Shown here: piece by piece, positions 8,767 to 18,328 of the stretch | Layout of the letters: the number at the start of each line of letters is the position of its first letter | Position numbering within the stretch: position 1 is the stretch's first letter | Source: Rubellicoccus peritrichatus | GTDB lineage: Bacteria; Verrucomicrobiota; Verrucomicrobiia; Opitutales; Cerasicoccaceae | Reading direction: 5' to 3' | DNA length: 64,000 nt | Assembly (NCBI RefSeq): GCF_033100135.1 | Contig: NZ_CP136920.1 | Span: 3,901,001-3,965,000, forward strand | Program-made: the position numbers and the translations under genes | The notes under the pieces: model-generated | What the model was told of the DNA's origin: nothing | The model's input: the letters and a program-made list of their open reading frames with translations, nothing else | Databases searched by the model: none

Positions 8767-9327
8767 ATGGAACCCGATCAAGTCGTCAAAAAAGCGCGCG
8801 CAGATATGCAAAAAGCGCTCGAACACACCCTTCACGAGCTGAATAGCATTCACACTGGTAAAGCTTCACCCAGCATGGTTGAAAGCATTCCGGTCAATGC
8901 TTACGGAAGCAGCATGCAAATGAAGGAAGTCGCTGCGATCACAACTCCTGATGCCCGGACAATCCAAATTGAGCCATGGGATAAAGGTCTACTACAGGAA
9001 GTTGAAAAAGGCATCCAGACGGCAAACATCGGAATCAATCCTACCGTTCGTGGCAGCACCATTTTCTGCCCTTTACCTGAACTCAGCGGTGATCGTCGTA
9101 AGGACTTGATTAAGATCAGTCACGGCATGGGCGAACAGGGGCGTGTCGGTGTTCGTGCAGCACGTCGCGATGCTATGGATGCGATCAAGCAACTGGTTAA
9201 GGACAAGGCAATCTCCGAAGATGACCAGAAGCGATTGGAAAAAGAAGTTCAGTCAGAAACGGATAGTTTTGTCGCTGAAATCGAACAGCATCTAAAAGCC
9301 AAGGAAGCTGAGCTTCTCCAAGTTTAG
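8767..9327 (+). CDS. frr: Ribosome recycling factor
   Basis: Starting at the ATG 8767 (MEPDQVVKKARADM) the protein is 186 residues, the standard RRF length; an upstream in-frame start would add 23 unlikely residues. Conserved RRF blocks are 'ALEHTLHELNSIHTGKASPSMVE', 'AAITTPDARTIQIEPWDK', 'GINPTVRGSTIFCPLPELSGDRRKDLIK' and 'RRDAMDAIKQL'. With EF-G it splits post-termination ribosomes. It sits between pyrH and proB on the same strand. Confidence 0.97.
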   Translation: MEPDQVVKKARADMQKALEHTLHELNSIHTGKASPSMVESIPVNAYGSSMQMKEVAAITTPDARTIQIEPWDKGLLQEVEKGIQTANIGINPTVRGSTIFCPLPELSGDRRKDLIKISHGMGEQGRVGVRAARRDAMDAIKQLVKDKAISEDDQKRLEKEVQSETDSFVAEIEQHLKAKEAELLQV

Positions 9328-9358
9328 GTTTAGGCCCCGCGCCTGGCCTCTCAGATCT

Positions 9359-10462
9359 ATGCCACCATTACAAGATGCACAGCGGATTGTCATCAAGCTG
9401 GGCACCGGTATTCTAACATCCGGCATTGGCCAACTGGATACTGAGCGGATTGATGAAATCGGTCGCCAGGTGGCTTCTCTGAAGGCCGAAGGCAAGCAAG
9501 TCATTCTCGTCAGCTCTGGTGCAGTCGGCTTGGGGATGGGGCGTTTGGGTTTATCCGAAAAACCACGTAGGCTCGCTTCATTGCAAAAGTGTGCCGCGAT
9601 CGGGCAAAGTCGTTTGACCGAAACCTGGCAGAAGGCATTTGATCCGCATGGTATCGTCGTTGCCCAGATTCTACTGACACGGGATGATGTCCAGTCTCGC
9701 AAGCGCCATCTCGCTCTGAGAGAGCTGCTCGATGAAATCCTGAGCGATGGCATCATCCCAATCGTTAACGAGAACGACTCTGTCAGTGCTGACGAAATCA
9801 AATTCGGCGACAATGATGTCCTGTCCTCGTTAGTTGCGAGTTTGGCTAAAGCAGATATGCTTTGCATACTTTCAACAGCCAATGGTTTGGAGAACCGTTC
9901 AGCAGATGGAAGTATCATCCCAATTGTCGACGAGATCACCGATGTCCATATGGCAATGGCTGGTGGAACAGAAAGTGCCACTGGCACTGGTGGAATGACC
10001 ACAAAGCTCGAAGCTGCAAAAATTGCTACGAAGTCTGGTTGCGGCGTATACATTGGCAACGGCAATATACCCAATGTGATACAAGAGCTATTTTCTGGAT
10101 CCGCTTCCGGAACCATATTTCTTCCAAAGAAATTACCAATAGCATCGCGTAAACGATGGCTCGCATTTTTTCAAAATCCCAATGGAGACCTCGTCATTGA
10201 TGACGGGGCAGTCAAGGCATTGTGTGAGCGTGGAAGTAGCCTTCTTGCAAAAGGCATTTTGAATTTAAGTGGAACTTTCAAAGCTGGCGAAACTGTCACC
10301 ATTTCAGCGCAAAGCGGAACAAAGGTAGCGCGTGGCATTGTGACATTTGACGCCGATGAAATCGAACAACTTCGCGGCAAGCGAACGGACGAAGTTAAGC
10401 AGCTTTATCCTGAGAGAAAGCGCGCCGAAATTATCCATCGCGACGCACTTGTTTTGCTTTAG
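9359..10462 (+). CDS. proB: Glutamate 5-kinase with PUA domain
   Basis: This 367-residue protein catalyses the first step of proline synthesis. The kinase domain (about 1-255) shows 'RIVIKLGTGIL', 'ILVSSGAVGLGMGRLGL', 'PIVNENDSVSADEIKFGDNDVLSSLVA' and 'GTGGMTTKLEAAKIA'. A PUA domain follows (about 275-350: 'GDLVIDDGAVKALCERGSSLLAKGI'). The next-step gene proA is not in the window. It lies 31 bases after frr on the same strand, so co-transcription with pyrH-frr is plausible. Confidence 0.95.
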   Translation: MPPLQDAQRIVIKLGTGILTSGIGQLDTERIDEIGRQVASLKAEGKQVILVSSGAVGLGMGRLGLSEKPRRLASLQKCAAIGQSRLTETWQKAFDPHGIVVAQILLTRDDVQSRKRHLALRELLDEILSDGIIPIVNENDSVSADEIKFGDNDVLSSLVASLAKADMLCILSTANGLENRSADGSIIPIVDEITDVHMAMAGGTESATGTGGMTTKLEAAKIATKSGCGVYIGNGNIPNVIQELFSGSASGTIFLPKKLPIASRKRWLAFFQNPNGDLVIDDGAVKALCERGSSLLAKGILNLSGTFKAGETVTISAQSGTKVARGIVTFDADEIEQLRGKRTDEVKQLYPERKRAEIIHRDALVLL

Positions 10463-10483
10463 CTATTTACCTGCTTAATAGAT

Positions 10484-13400
10484 TTATCCTCTTTTGCGAC
10501 GGCGCAGGAAGGCAAGCAAGCCGCAGGAACCAATTAACAAAGCGGCTATTGAAGGCTCTGGGACGATTGAGATATCAAATAATTCAATATCATTTCCTGC
10601 AATACGGGCAAAACCAGTTCCTCCAAGAAAGCTGAAAGATCCATCTCCGGCAACATTGGTGAAATCTCCAATTGAGCCAAGAATAGAGCTTGCCTGAACA
10701 ACAGTGAATACATCACTGATTCCCGGAATGTAGCCGCCAAGCAAAGTCAGCTCGAGTTCACCATCTATCTCGAAACTACCGTTCACCACTAGAAGGTCGT
10801 TGGTTGGGCCAGTAGCCAGCTCAAGCGTCAGCACTGAAGTAGAGCTATTATCAACATTGTCGTTGATTGTCAGGGTGCCAATTGAATTGCCGGGAGCAAT
10901 CGTACCATTATTAATGAAGTCACCACCACTTACAGCAAATGAGCCGGCACCCATAACTGTTCCACCGGATTCGTTGGTGAATGTTCCAGTAATGGCGACA
11001 CCGAAATCATTGACGGTAACCGTACCGGAATTTGCTAAAGTCGCGATCAGATTGTGAGAATCCTGGGTCGAATTGAAATTGATGGTACCTGTGTTATTTA
11101 ATGTGCCTGAACTGACGGTCAATTGAGCGGTTTCGCCAACATCAGTGTTGCCATTAAAATTGATGGTTCCAGCATTGGTGAATCCATTTGCTGCGGTGAC
11201 TGTTGCATTGGCTGTTGTGGCAGTGATATTTATGGTTTGAGCTGCTGCAACATTGCCGGATAAATCATGACCGCCGTTGGTGAAAGTGAAAACACCAGCT
11301 CCATCATGTTGTAAATCGAGATCTGCATTGGTCCCCAGGCTGATTGCATTTCCAGTGATAGTGCCACCAGTATACTCAAAAGTGGCACTCGTCATATTGA
11401 AAGCACCATTGTTGGCCAGTGTTCCATTGGCCTGCGTAAAGGTCTCACTAGAGTTATCGATAAAAATGGAAGCACCGCTGTTAATCGTAAATGCTGCATT
11501 ATTGGTAAACTGATTTACCGCACCACCATTTAAAGCAACACCAGCATCGCCGACCGTTACGATTCCGTTGTTGATCAATCCACCAGTAAAAGCGATTGCA
11601 TCACTGGAAGTATCAAAGGTTAGGGTGCCATTGTTGGTCAAACTGCCTGTAGTTAAAATCAAACTGGAGGTTTCCCCTACATCTGTATTACCATCGAGAA
11701 TAATTGTTCCGTCATTTGTGAAGCCACTTGCAGAAGTCACCGTGGCTGAGGCGGTTGTCGTCTGAATCAGAAGTTGCTGACCGGCATGAACGTCACCGGT
11801 GAAGTCATGCCCTGCCCCGGTGAAAGTAACATCCAATGATCCCGTTCCAGTTCCCGTGATTTCAAGATCTGAGTTAGAACCGAAGTTCAATGTATTACCC
11901 GTGACATTACCTCCGCTAAAAACAAAGGTGGCATTTGTGATATCAAAACTGCCATTATTGGCCAGTGTCCCTGCTGCCTGGGTAAAAGTCTCACTCGCAT
12001 TATCGATGACAATGGAAGCACCGCTGTTAATAGTAAATGCTGAGTTGTTTGTGAACTGATTCGCAGCTCCTCCATTTAAGGCAACACCAGCATCGCTAAC
12101 CGCTACCGTTCCGTTGTTGATCAATCCACCGGTAAAGGCGATTGCATCACTTGAACTATCAAAGGTTAGCGCTCCGTTGTTGGTCAAACTGCCTGTAGTT
12201 AAGATCAAGCTGGAGGTCTCACCAGTATCATTATTACCATCGAGGATGATCGTACCATCATTGATAAAACTACTCGCCGAAGTCACAGTTGCTGAAGCTG
12301 TGGTAGACTGAATCAGAAGTTGCTGACCACTATGCAAATCGCCGGTAAAGTCATGACCTGCTCCTGTAAAAGTGACATCAAGTGATCCTGTTCCCGTTCC
12401 CGTGATCTCAAGATCAGAGTTGGAGCCAAAGTTTAATGTATTACCTGTGACATTGCCTCCGCTGAAAATAAAGCTAGCATTTGTGATATTGAAACTCCCA
12501 TCATTAGCCAGTGTTCCAGCTGCCTGGGTGAAAGTCTCACTCGCATTATCGATGACAATGGAAGCACCGCTGTTAATCGTAAATGCTGAGTTGTTTGTGA
12601 ACTGATTCGCAGCTCCTCCATTTAAGGCAACACCAGCATCGCTAACCGCTACCGTTCCGTTGTTGATCAATCCACCGGTAAAGGCGATTACATCACTTGA
12701 AGTATCAAAGGTCAGTGCTCCGTTGTTGGTCAAGCTGCCACTCGTTAATATCAAACTGGAGGTTTCACCTGTATCATTATTACCATCGAGAATAATTGTT
12801 CCGTCATTCGTGAAACCACTTGCGGAGGTCACTGTAGCTGAAGCCGTTGTCGACTGAATCAATATTTGCTGTCCGCTATGAACATCACCGGTGAAGTCAT
12901 GACCCGCACCCGTAAAAGTGACATCGAGTGAACCGGTGCCTGTCCCTGCAATCTCGAGATCAGCATTCGACCCTAAAGCCAGAGTATTGCCTGTGACGTT
13001 GCCACCACTGAAAACAAAAGTGGCATTTGTCATATTAAAAGCGCCATCGTTAACCAGTGTTCCACCTGCTTGAGTAAAGGTCTCATTGGAATTATCAATT
13101 GTTAATGACCCTGTATTTTCGATAGTGAAAACCGCATTATTGGTGAATTGATTTGCGCTTCCGCCGTTAAAGTCGACTCCGGCATCTCTAATGTTAACAG
13201 ACCCGTTGTTGATAAGACCACCGGTAAAATCCAATGAATCACTTGAGCTATCGAAATCGAATGTACCATCATTCGTGAGGCTCCCGGTGGTTATGGTCAG
13301 GAAAGCAGCCTCGCCGGTGTCGTTATTTCCATCCAAACGAATGGTTCCTGAATTCGTAAAGCCATTTGCCACTGTCAGGCCTGAGCCTGCTGTCGTTGCA

Positions 13401-13702
13401 TTGATCGCCAAAATGGCATCAGCTGAAGAAAGTGTTAGATTATTCAAACTCCGAATGGTGCCGTTAATACTGACAGTATAGGCCACACCACTATTATCAA
13501 AATTGATCACGGCGTCATCAGGGGCTCCCGGAGGCCCTCCGCCCGGAGTCCAATGTGCTGCATCCGTAAACAAGCCATTGAGTGTGCCAGAATCCTCCTG
13601 CCAAGTAAAAGTAACCGCATAAGAACGAATACTTGAGACAAAGGATGTGATTAGTGCACAGGTTAAGAGCAACGTGCGAAACGTCGTAGCAGTGGAGTTC
13701 AT
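10484..13702 (-). CDS. PEP-CTERM-anchored tandem-repeat surface protein
   Basis: The 1072-residue protein has an N-terminal signal peptide (hydrophobic 'LLLTCALITSFVSSIRSYA'), an opening 'FTWQEDSGTLNGLFTDAAHWTPGG' seen in autotransporter-like adhesins, and about 800 residues of Asn/Gly/Thr-rich beta-strand repeats. Five copies of a unit of about 182 residues are marked by 'GFTN(D)GTI-LDGN'. The C-terminus 'VPEPSIAALLIGSCGLLAF' plus RRRKRG is a PEP-CTERM signal: Pro-Glu-Pro, one membrane helix and a basic tail, recognised by exosortase. An extracellular matrix or surface role is likely. It converges with proB, 21 bases away, and no exosortase is seen nearby. Confidence 0.85.
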   Translation of the reverse strand: MNSTATTFRTLLLTCALITSFVSSIRSYAVTFTWQEDSGTLNGLFTDAAHWTPGGGPPGAPDDAVINFDNSGVAYTVSINGTIRSLNNLTLSSADAILAINATTAGSGLTVANGFTNSGTIRLDGNNDTGEAAFLTITTGSLTNDGTFDFDSSSDSLDFTGGLINNGSVNIRDAGVDFNGGSANQFTNNAVFTIENTGSLTIDNSNETFTQAGGTLVNDGAFNMTNATFVFSGGNVTGNTLALGSNADLEIAGTGTGSLDVTFTGAGHDFTGDVHSGQQILIQSTTASATVTSASGFTNDGTIILDGNNDTGETSSLILTSGSLTNNGALTFDTSSDVIAFTGGLINNGTVAVSDAGVALNGGAANQFTNNSAFTINSGASIVIDNASETFTQAAGTLANDGSFNITNASFIFSGGNVTGNTLNFGSNSDLEITGTGTGSLDVTFTGAGHDFTGDLHSGQQLLIQSTTASATVTSASSFINDGTIILDGNNDTGETSSLILTTGSLTNNGALTFDSSSDAIAFTGGLINNGTVAVSDAGVALNGGAANQFTNNSAFTINSGASIVIDNASETFTQAAGTLANNGSFDITNATFVFSGGNVTGNTLNFGSNSDLEITGTGTGSLDVTFTGAGHDFTGDVHAGQQLLIQTTTASATVTSASGFTNDGTIILDGNTDVGETSSLILTTGSLTNNGTLTFDTSSDAIAFTGGLINNGIVTVGDAGVALNGGAVNQFTNNAAFTINSGASIFIDNSSETFTQANGTLANNGAFNMTSATFEYTGGTITGNAISLGTNADLDLQHDGAGVFTFTNGGHDLSGNVAAAQTINITATTANATVTAANGFTNAGTINFNGNTDVGETAQLTVSSGTLNNTGTINFNSTQDSHNLIATLANSGTVTVNDFGVAITGTFTNESGGTVMGAGSFAVSGGDFINNGTIAPGNSIGTLTINDNVDNSSTSVLTLELATGPTNDLLVVNGSFEIDGELELTLLGGYIPGISDVFTVVQASSILGSIGDFTNVAGDGSFSFLGGTGFARIAGNDIELFDISIVPEPSIAALLIGSCGLLAFLRRRKRG
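11151..13420. repeat. Tandem ~546-bp repeats inside the PEP-CTERM gene
   Basis: The same codon block (complement of the 'ILDGN' region) recurs at 13329, 12783, 12237, 11691 and 11151, giving exact periods of 546, 546, 546 and 540 bases. The three central copies are close to identical at DNA level over long stretches, while the outer two have diverged. This points to recent unequal crossing-over or gene conversion within an older repeat array. Confidence 0.9.
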
Positions 13703-13873
13703 CGAGAGTGCAGAATAGAAATCAGCACCCCGGGAGCAAGATTATAGAGCGAACGCAGGATGAATCTTACAATGACTTAACATTCTTTGATGCAATCCCC
13801 CCAAGTTACATGAGGTTTAAGCCCTAAAAGAGTATCAATCTATCTTCTGCTCAATACATGATTTGAGCTAAAT

Positions 13874-15763
13874 TTAGAACGATATTTGAAAAGGCAGACG
13901 TGCATAGATGCCTCTAGGATCATTGAAAGCTCTTAAGGTATCCAGTTCTGAGCGTAGCCGTGTCAAGGTGCTGCCAAAAACACTTGGCTGAACAGAAACA
14001 ACTGGTGCTTCACCATCCGGCGCTGCCAGAAATTCACTGATCGCTTCACTCAGGTTACGTTTCTCAGGAACTTGAATTACCATCCAGTCATCGCCTAAAT
14101 CACTGGCCTTAGCTGCATAGCTAATGGCATCTTCAAGTCCACCCAGCTCATCAACCAGGCCAATCTCGTGAGCCTGCTCTCCAGTCCATACCCTACCCTG
14201 TGCAATTTCCTGAACTGCCTCAAGTGTCATCCCACGACCAGTTGCAACTTTCTCGATAAACTCATCATAGATGAAATCGGTGAACTCTTGAATCAGAGCC
14301 ATCTCTTCAACCGTTTTTTCACGACTGATCGTGTAGAGATCTGCAAACTCCGACGTTTTCACACCATCAAAAGTGACCCCATGTTCGTTAGCCAAATCTT
14401 TAAAGTTAAACATCAGTCCCCAAACGCCAATTGAGCCTGTGATTGTTGTAGGCTCAGCGTAGATTTTGTCAGCAGAAGCCGATATCCAATAACCTCCACT
14501 TGCTGCAAGAGATCCCATTGAGACGATAACAGGCATACCTGCATTTTGCGCGAGAACTATCTCGCGCTGAATCAGCTCGGCAGCCACGGCACTTCCGCCT
14601 GGGCTGTTTACACGAAGAACAATCGCTGCAACATCAGGGTCATCTCGCAAACTACGAAGTTCACGGGCCAGCCGCTCTCCACCAACCTGATCCGGGAAGC
14701 CTTCTCCACCAACGATATCGCCTTCGGCATAGACGACAGCGACCTTCGATGCAGAACTAAAAATATCTGTTTTAGAGCGAAACCCTTCAGACTTGATATA
14801 AGTGGCAATGCCAATCTGCTCAAACGTGTCATAATCCCAATCGAAGTCTGCTACCGTCTCCAGTTCATCAATGACTTCATCGAAATATCCGACTTCATCA
14901 ACTAATCCCATTTCAAGGGCTGTTTCCGCACTGAAAAAGCCCCTTGTGTTGGCGAGCTCAAGTAATTCTTCCGGATCGACTGCCCGACTGTCTGCAATAT
15001 CAAAAACAATCTGTTCCCAGATATCCGTAAGCAGTTCAGCAACCTGTTCACGATTCGCAGGGCTCATCTTTTCTTCCGTAAAGACTTCGACCGCTGACTT
15101 ATACTTACCTACTCTCGTCGTCTGAACACCGATCCCATACTTGTCGAATGCGTTTCCAAGGAACATCATTTCTGATGCAAGACCATTTAGTCCAAGCACA
15201 CCAAAAGGGTTCATTGTCAAATTGTCGGCAGTTGACATCAGGTAAAAGTCACGAAGTGACGGATCTGTGGTATATGCATAGACTGCTTTCCCTGATGCTT
15301 TGAAACGACCAATCGCATCTCTCACTTCGCGCAGGGCAGCAAGACCGGAACCATAGTTTTCGGGTAAAAGGCTGCCTTGGAGGAAAAGCGCTTCAATGCG
15401 ATCATCTGTTGCAGCACGATCAATTGCGTCAACCACCTCAAGAAGATACAAGTTTCTTGTGCTGGGCCCCCAGATGGCTTCATCAAAAATATTGCCAACA
15501 TCATTTACTGGTGGTGAATCGGAAATATTCATCCATAGATCAACGACCAGGACAGCATTATTTGGCACGGAGGCTTTCTCCTGTCCGCCTGCTGCCAATG
15601 AGAGGACAACAAGTAAATAGATGCCTCCTCCAAAGAACAGACCAGCCATAATGGACATCGCGGCCAGGTTCCCAAGCAAGCTGCTGAGAAAAATATTTGG
15701 TTTTTTGTCTCTCGGCTTTCGGATGGTCATGTTTCTTGCTGTATGGCGTTCGTTATTAGTCAT
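13874..15763 (-). CDS. sppA: Signal peptide peptidase SppA, 67K type
   Basis: The 629-residue protein has an N-terminal transmembrane helix (about 35-58), then duplicated S49 peptidase domains. The catalytic lysine is expected in 'RVGKYKSAVEVFTEEKMSP' of the first domain (about 220-240), and the nucleophile serine in 'SMGSLAASGGYWISASADKI' of the second (about 425-445), which follows 'LRVNSPGGSAVAAELI'. The length matches the full two-domain SppA that degrades cleaved signal peptides in the membrane. In-frame ATG at 15730 is an alternative start. The 171 bases separating it from the PEP-CTERM gene hold no clear signal. Confidence 0.93.
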   Translation of the reverse strand: MTNNERHTARNMTIRKPRDKKPNIFLSSLLGNLAAMSIMAGLFFGGGIYLLVVLSLAAGGQEKASVPNNAVLVVDLWMNISDSPPVNDVGNIFDEAIWGPSTRNLYLLEVVDAIDRAATDDRIEALFLQGSLLPENYGSGLAALREVRDAIGRFKASGKAVYAYTTDPSLRDFYLMSTADNLTMNPFGVLGLNGLASEMMFLGNAFDKYGIGVQTTRVGKYKSAVEVFTEEKMSPANREQVAELLTDIWEQIVFDIADSRAVDPEELLELANTRGFFSAETALEMGLVDEVGYFDEVIDELETVADFDWDYDTFEQIGIATYIKSEGFRSKTDIFSSASKVAVVYAEGDIVGGEGFPDQVGGERLARELRSLRDDPDVAAIVLRVNSPGGSAVAAELIQREIVLAQNAGMPVIVSMGSLAASGGYWISASADKIYAEPTTITGSIGVWGLMFNFKDLANEHGVTFDGVKTSEFADLYTISREKTVEEMALIQEFTDFIYDEFIEKVATGRGMTLEAVQEIAQGRVWTGEQAHEIGLVDELGGLEDAISYAAKASDLGDDWMVIQVPEKRNLSEAISEFLAAPDGEAPVVSVQPSVFGSTLTRLRSELDTLRAFNDPRGIYARLPFQISF

Positions 15764-15899
15764 GATCCTAAGAAATACATCATCCAGCTATCTCGCAAGC
15801 CTTTCCAAGCCTTTGTTGATGCAGGAAACTATGACATTTACGTTAAGTGAGGACTGATAGATTGCACCCGACACAGAAATTCTTCTACATCAGCTCAAT

Positions 15900-17390
15900 A
15901 TGGCAATGAAAGACCCACAGATGGAGCCCAAAGAGCTCACTACGAATCGTAAAGCGTTTTTGGTGAATCTGGACCAAAATGTATATGGCACTTTTGCTGA
16001 AATCGGAGCAGGTCAGGAAGTCGCACGGCATTTCTTCAAGGTTGGCGGAGCTGCTGGGACCATCGCCAAAAGCATGTCGGCTTACGACATGAAATTCAGT
16101 GACGAAATTTACGGAAAAGCATCCCGCTATGTTTCACGTGAGCGTTTGATACAAATGCTCGATCACGAATATGCGCTTTTGAACGAGCGTTTGTCTGCAG
16201 ACCGGGGCAAAGACAGCACTTTCTTTGTTTATGCCAATACTGTGGCGGCGGCGAGTTATCACAGCAATAAGAACTGTCATGGTTGGATGGGGATGCGATA
16301 CCAGATTAGGCCGGAAGCACCGCCCAACGATATTATTGTTCATGTACGCATGTGGGATAAAACTCCAACTGCTCAGCAGGAAGCACTTGGCATGTTTGGG
16401 GTCAACTTTATCTGGGCTTCGCTGATTTACTTCGAAGACATTGATATGTTTGTCTCTTCCCTCATTGACCATCTGGGAATTGAGCGAATTGAAGTTGATA
16501 TGCTGGAATTCCACGGTCCCGATTTCAAAAAATTGGATAATCGCATTGTGGCGATGAAACTAGTTGAGAATGGACTGACTAATGCCGTCATGTTTGGCCC
16601 TGATGGTAATGTACGACAGCCCTCCGAGGAACTTTACAAGAAATGCATTTTGGTTGAACGCGGCTCATTTCGCCCTGTTACTCATGTCAATCTCGATATG
16701 TTGACCTGTGCTGGCGCGCAATTTGTGCAGGAAGATGGTGTTCAGGGTGAAGAAGTCATGGCCATGCTGGAAATGACGATGAAAAACCTGCTGGGCAAGG
16801 ACGAACAGATCGACTACGACGATTTCAAAGCCCGCATTGATACGATTTCAGCACTTGGCTATCATGTCCTGGTTTCCAATTACATGGAGTATTACCGGCT
16901 GAGTGCCTACTTTCGCCGATTCACTCAAAAGACAGTTGGAATGGTTCTCGGCATTAACCACCTTCAGGCTATCTTTGATGAAGATTATTACGACCATCTT
17001 GATGGAGGTATTTTGGAGTCAGTCGGACGCTTATTTAAGGCAAATGTAAAGATGTACGTCTATCCAATGAAAGGTGAAGGCTACAATAGCTTTATCACAG
17101 GATCTAATGAGAAGACATCATCTGATAACTTTGCCAGGGAAATGGTTATCACGGCCGACAATTTGAAGGTCCAGTCTGATCTACGACATCTATATGCATA
17201 TTTGCTGGAAAACCATTACATCGAGCCAGTTGTTGGAGCTAACATATCGCATTTAGAGATTTTCTCACGTGAAACTCTGAAACAGATCGCTGAAGGTGAT
17301 CCTGAGTGGGAAAAGTCGGTTCCGCGGGAAGTAGTCGATGTTATTAAAGAGCGAAATTTTTGGGGATATTCGGAAAAAAATGACGAATAA
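15900..17390 (+). CDS. Conserved protein of unknown function (496 residues)
   Basis: The protein has no signal peptide or membrane helix and looks cytosolic and globular. It carries long blocks that look strongly conserved, such as 'AFLVNLDQNVYGTFAEIGAGQEVARHFFKVGGAAGTIAKSMSAYDM' near residues 20-65 and 'VLVSNYMEYYRLSAYFRRFT' near 335. From memory, similar proteins in Bacteroidota and Verrucomicrobiota sometimes carry a nicotinate-nucleotide adenylyltransferase label, but I find no HxGH nucleotidyltransferase motif to justify it. No function is assigned. It is divergent from sppA and followed by an orphan prepilin gene. Confidence 0.8.
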   Translation: MAMKDPQMEPKELTTNRKAFLVNLDQNVYGTFAEIGAGQEVARHFFKVGGAAGTIAKSMSAYDMKFSDEIYGKASRYVSRERLIQMLDHEYALLNERLSADRGKDSTFFVYANTVAAASYHSNKNCHGWMGMRYQIRPEAPPNDIIVHVRMWDKTPTAQQEALGMFGVNFIWASLIYFEDIDMFVSSLIDHLGIERIEVDMLEFHGPDFKKLDNRIVAMKLVENGLTNAVMFGPDGNVRQPSEELYKKCILVERGSFRPVTHVNLDMLTCAGAQFVQEDGVQGEEVMAMLEMTMKNLLGKDEQIDYDDFKARIDTISALGYHVLVSNYMEYYRLSAYFRRFTQKTVGMVLGINHLQAIFDEDYYDHLDGGILESVGRLFKANVKMYVYPMKGEGYNSFITGSNEKTSSDNFAREMVITADNLKVQSDLRHLYAYLLENHYIEPVVGANISHLEIFSRETLKQIAEGDPEWEKSVPREVVDVIKERNFWGYSEKNDE

Positions 17391-17452
17391 GTTGGCAAAA
17401 TTTGCAACCACTCACATGATTGAATATTCTCAATAGTATTCTCACTTCCTGC

Positions 17453-18313
17453 ATGCATAAAGGTCTGTTTCATAGGCCAGGATTCACCTTGGTCGAGCTG
17501 CTTGTGGTCATCGCAATTGTCGGCGTATTGGCTTCACTGCTATTTGGCAGCCTGGGTGATGCCAGAAAGAAGGCTGAAATGGCAACCGGCGCGACGATGC
17601 TTAGGCAAATTGGGACAGCAATTAATCTATATGCCTTGGATAATGATGATCAGTTTCCCGGGCCTCTTGCTCCAGAGCAATGGATGCATCACGATCCTTC
17701 AAGCTCTGATCGAAGGCAAAACCAGCAAATAGCTACATTTCTAAATGAATATTTAGATATACCGGAAAATCATGAATATTACGCTGAAGGCTTGGTACCT
17801 CCTGCCTTTCCAACTGAATTGGGTGAACGAGCAATTGTATATGTCATTGAAACACGGATTCCAAAGCCAAACCCTCCACTAGGCGCGTCCTTAAGTGAAC
17901 GAATGTGGTTTCCCTTTGCAGATCCAAAAAATGGCGTCACGGAACCACTTTATCGCAGCCAGCTTCAGCCGGATGGTGATGCGGTTTTGATGAGTGATGC
18001 AGATCAACAGCATCATTTGATTAAGCGTTCGCCCTTTGCCAGTCGAGCGCCTGAGGATCCAATATACGTTGAAGTCAGAAACACACTCTTTCACGACGGC
18101 CGTGTTGAAACTGTGCCAATCGGCGAAGCAAGCCCTGGCGGACCCGGTGGAGGAGGCCCCGGTGGGGGCGGTCCTGGCGGTGGTGGAGGCCCTGGTGGTC
18201 CTGGCGGCGGTCCTGGAGGCCCCGGTGGGGGCGGTCCTGGTGGTCCCGGAGGTCCCCCTCCTAAGGGTGGCGGTGGCCCAGGTGGTGGCGGTGGTCCACC
18301 GCCAAGGCGTTAA
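17453..18313 (+). CDS. Orphan type IV/type II-like prepilin with Gly/Pro-rich tail
   Basis: From ATG 17453 the 286-residue protein has a short basic leader and the prepilin peptidase site G-FTLVE ('RPGFTLVELLVVIAIVGVLAS'), with the +5 glutamate present. The ectodomain resembles Verrucomicrobial pseudopilins that end with an 'H-x-DG' type block; here 'TLFHDGRVETVPIG' at about 215. After that, about 60 residues are almost only Gly and Pro with a few charged residues, ending PPRR. A TTG 33 bases upstream could start translation but would add an atypical leader. Likely exported and processed by the same prepilin peptidase as the T2SS pseudopilins. Confidence 0.8.
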   Translation: MHKGLFHRPGFTLVELLVVIAIVGVLASLLFGSLGDARKKAEMATGATMLRQIGTAINLYALDNDDQFPGPLAPEQWMHHDPSSSDRRQNQQIATFLNEYLDIPENHEYYAEGLVPPAFPTELGERAIVYVIETRIPKPNPPLGASLSERMWFPFADPKNGVTEPLYRSQLQPDGDAVLMSDADQQHHLIKRSPFASRAPEDPIYVEVRNTLFHDGRVETVPIGEASPGGPGGGGPGGGGPGGGGGPGGPGGGPGGPGGGGPGGPGGPPPKGGGGPGGGGGPPPRR

Positions 18314-18328
18314 GCGCCCTAAGTTAAA

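Noticed and set aside
9292-10116. 274-residue open frame antisense to proB
   Set aside because: It lies wholly opposite a clear proB gene, is Ser/Ala/Arg-rich without any motif, and has no Shine-Dalgarno or neighbour on its strand. It is a by-product of codon use in proB.
11151-13420. Regularly spaced repeats considered as a CRISPR array
   Set aside because: Units are 546 bases long, stay in one reading frame and encode a continuous beta-rich protein, so this is a coding repeat and not repeat-spacer architecture.
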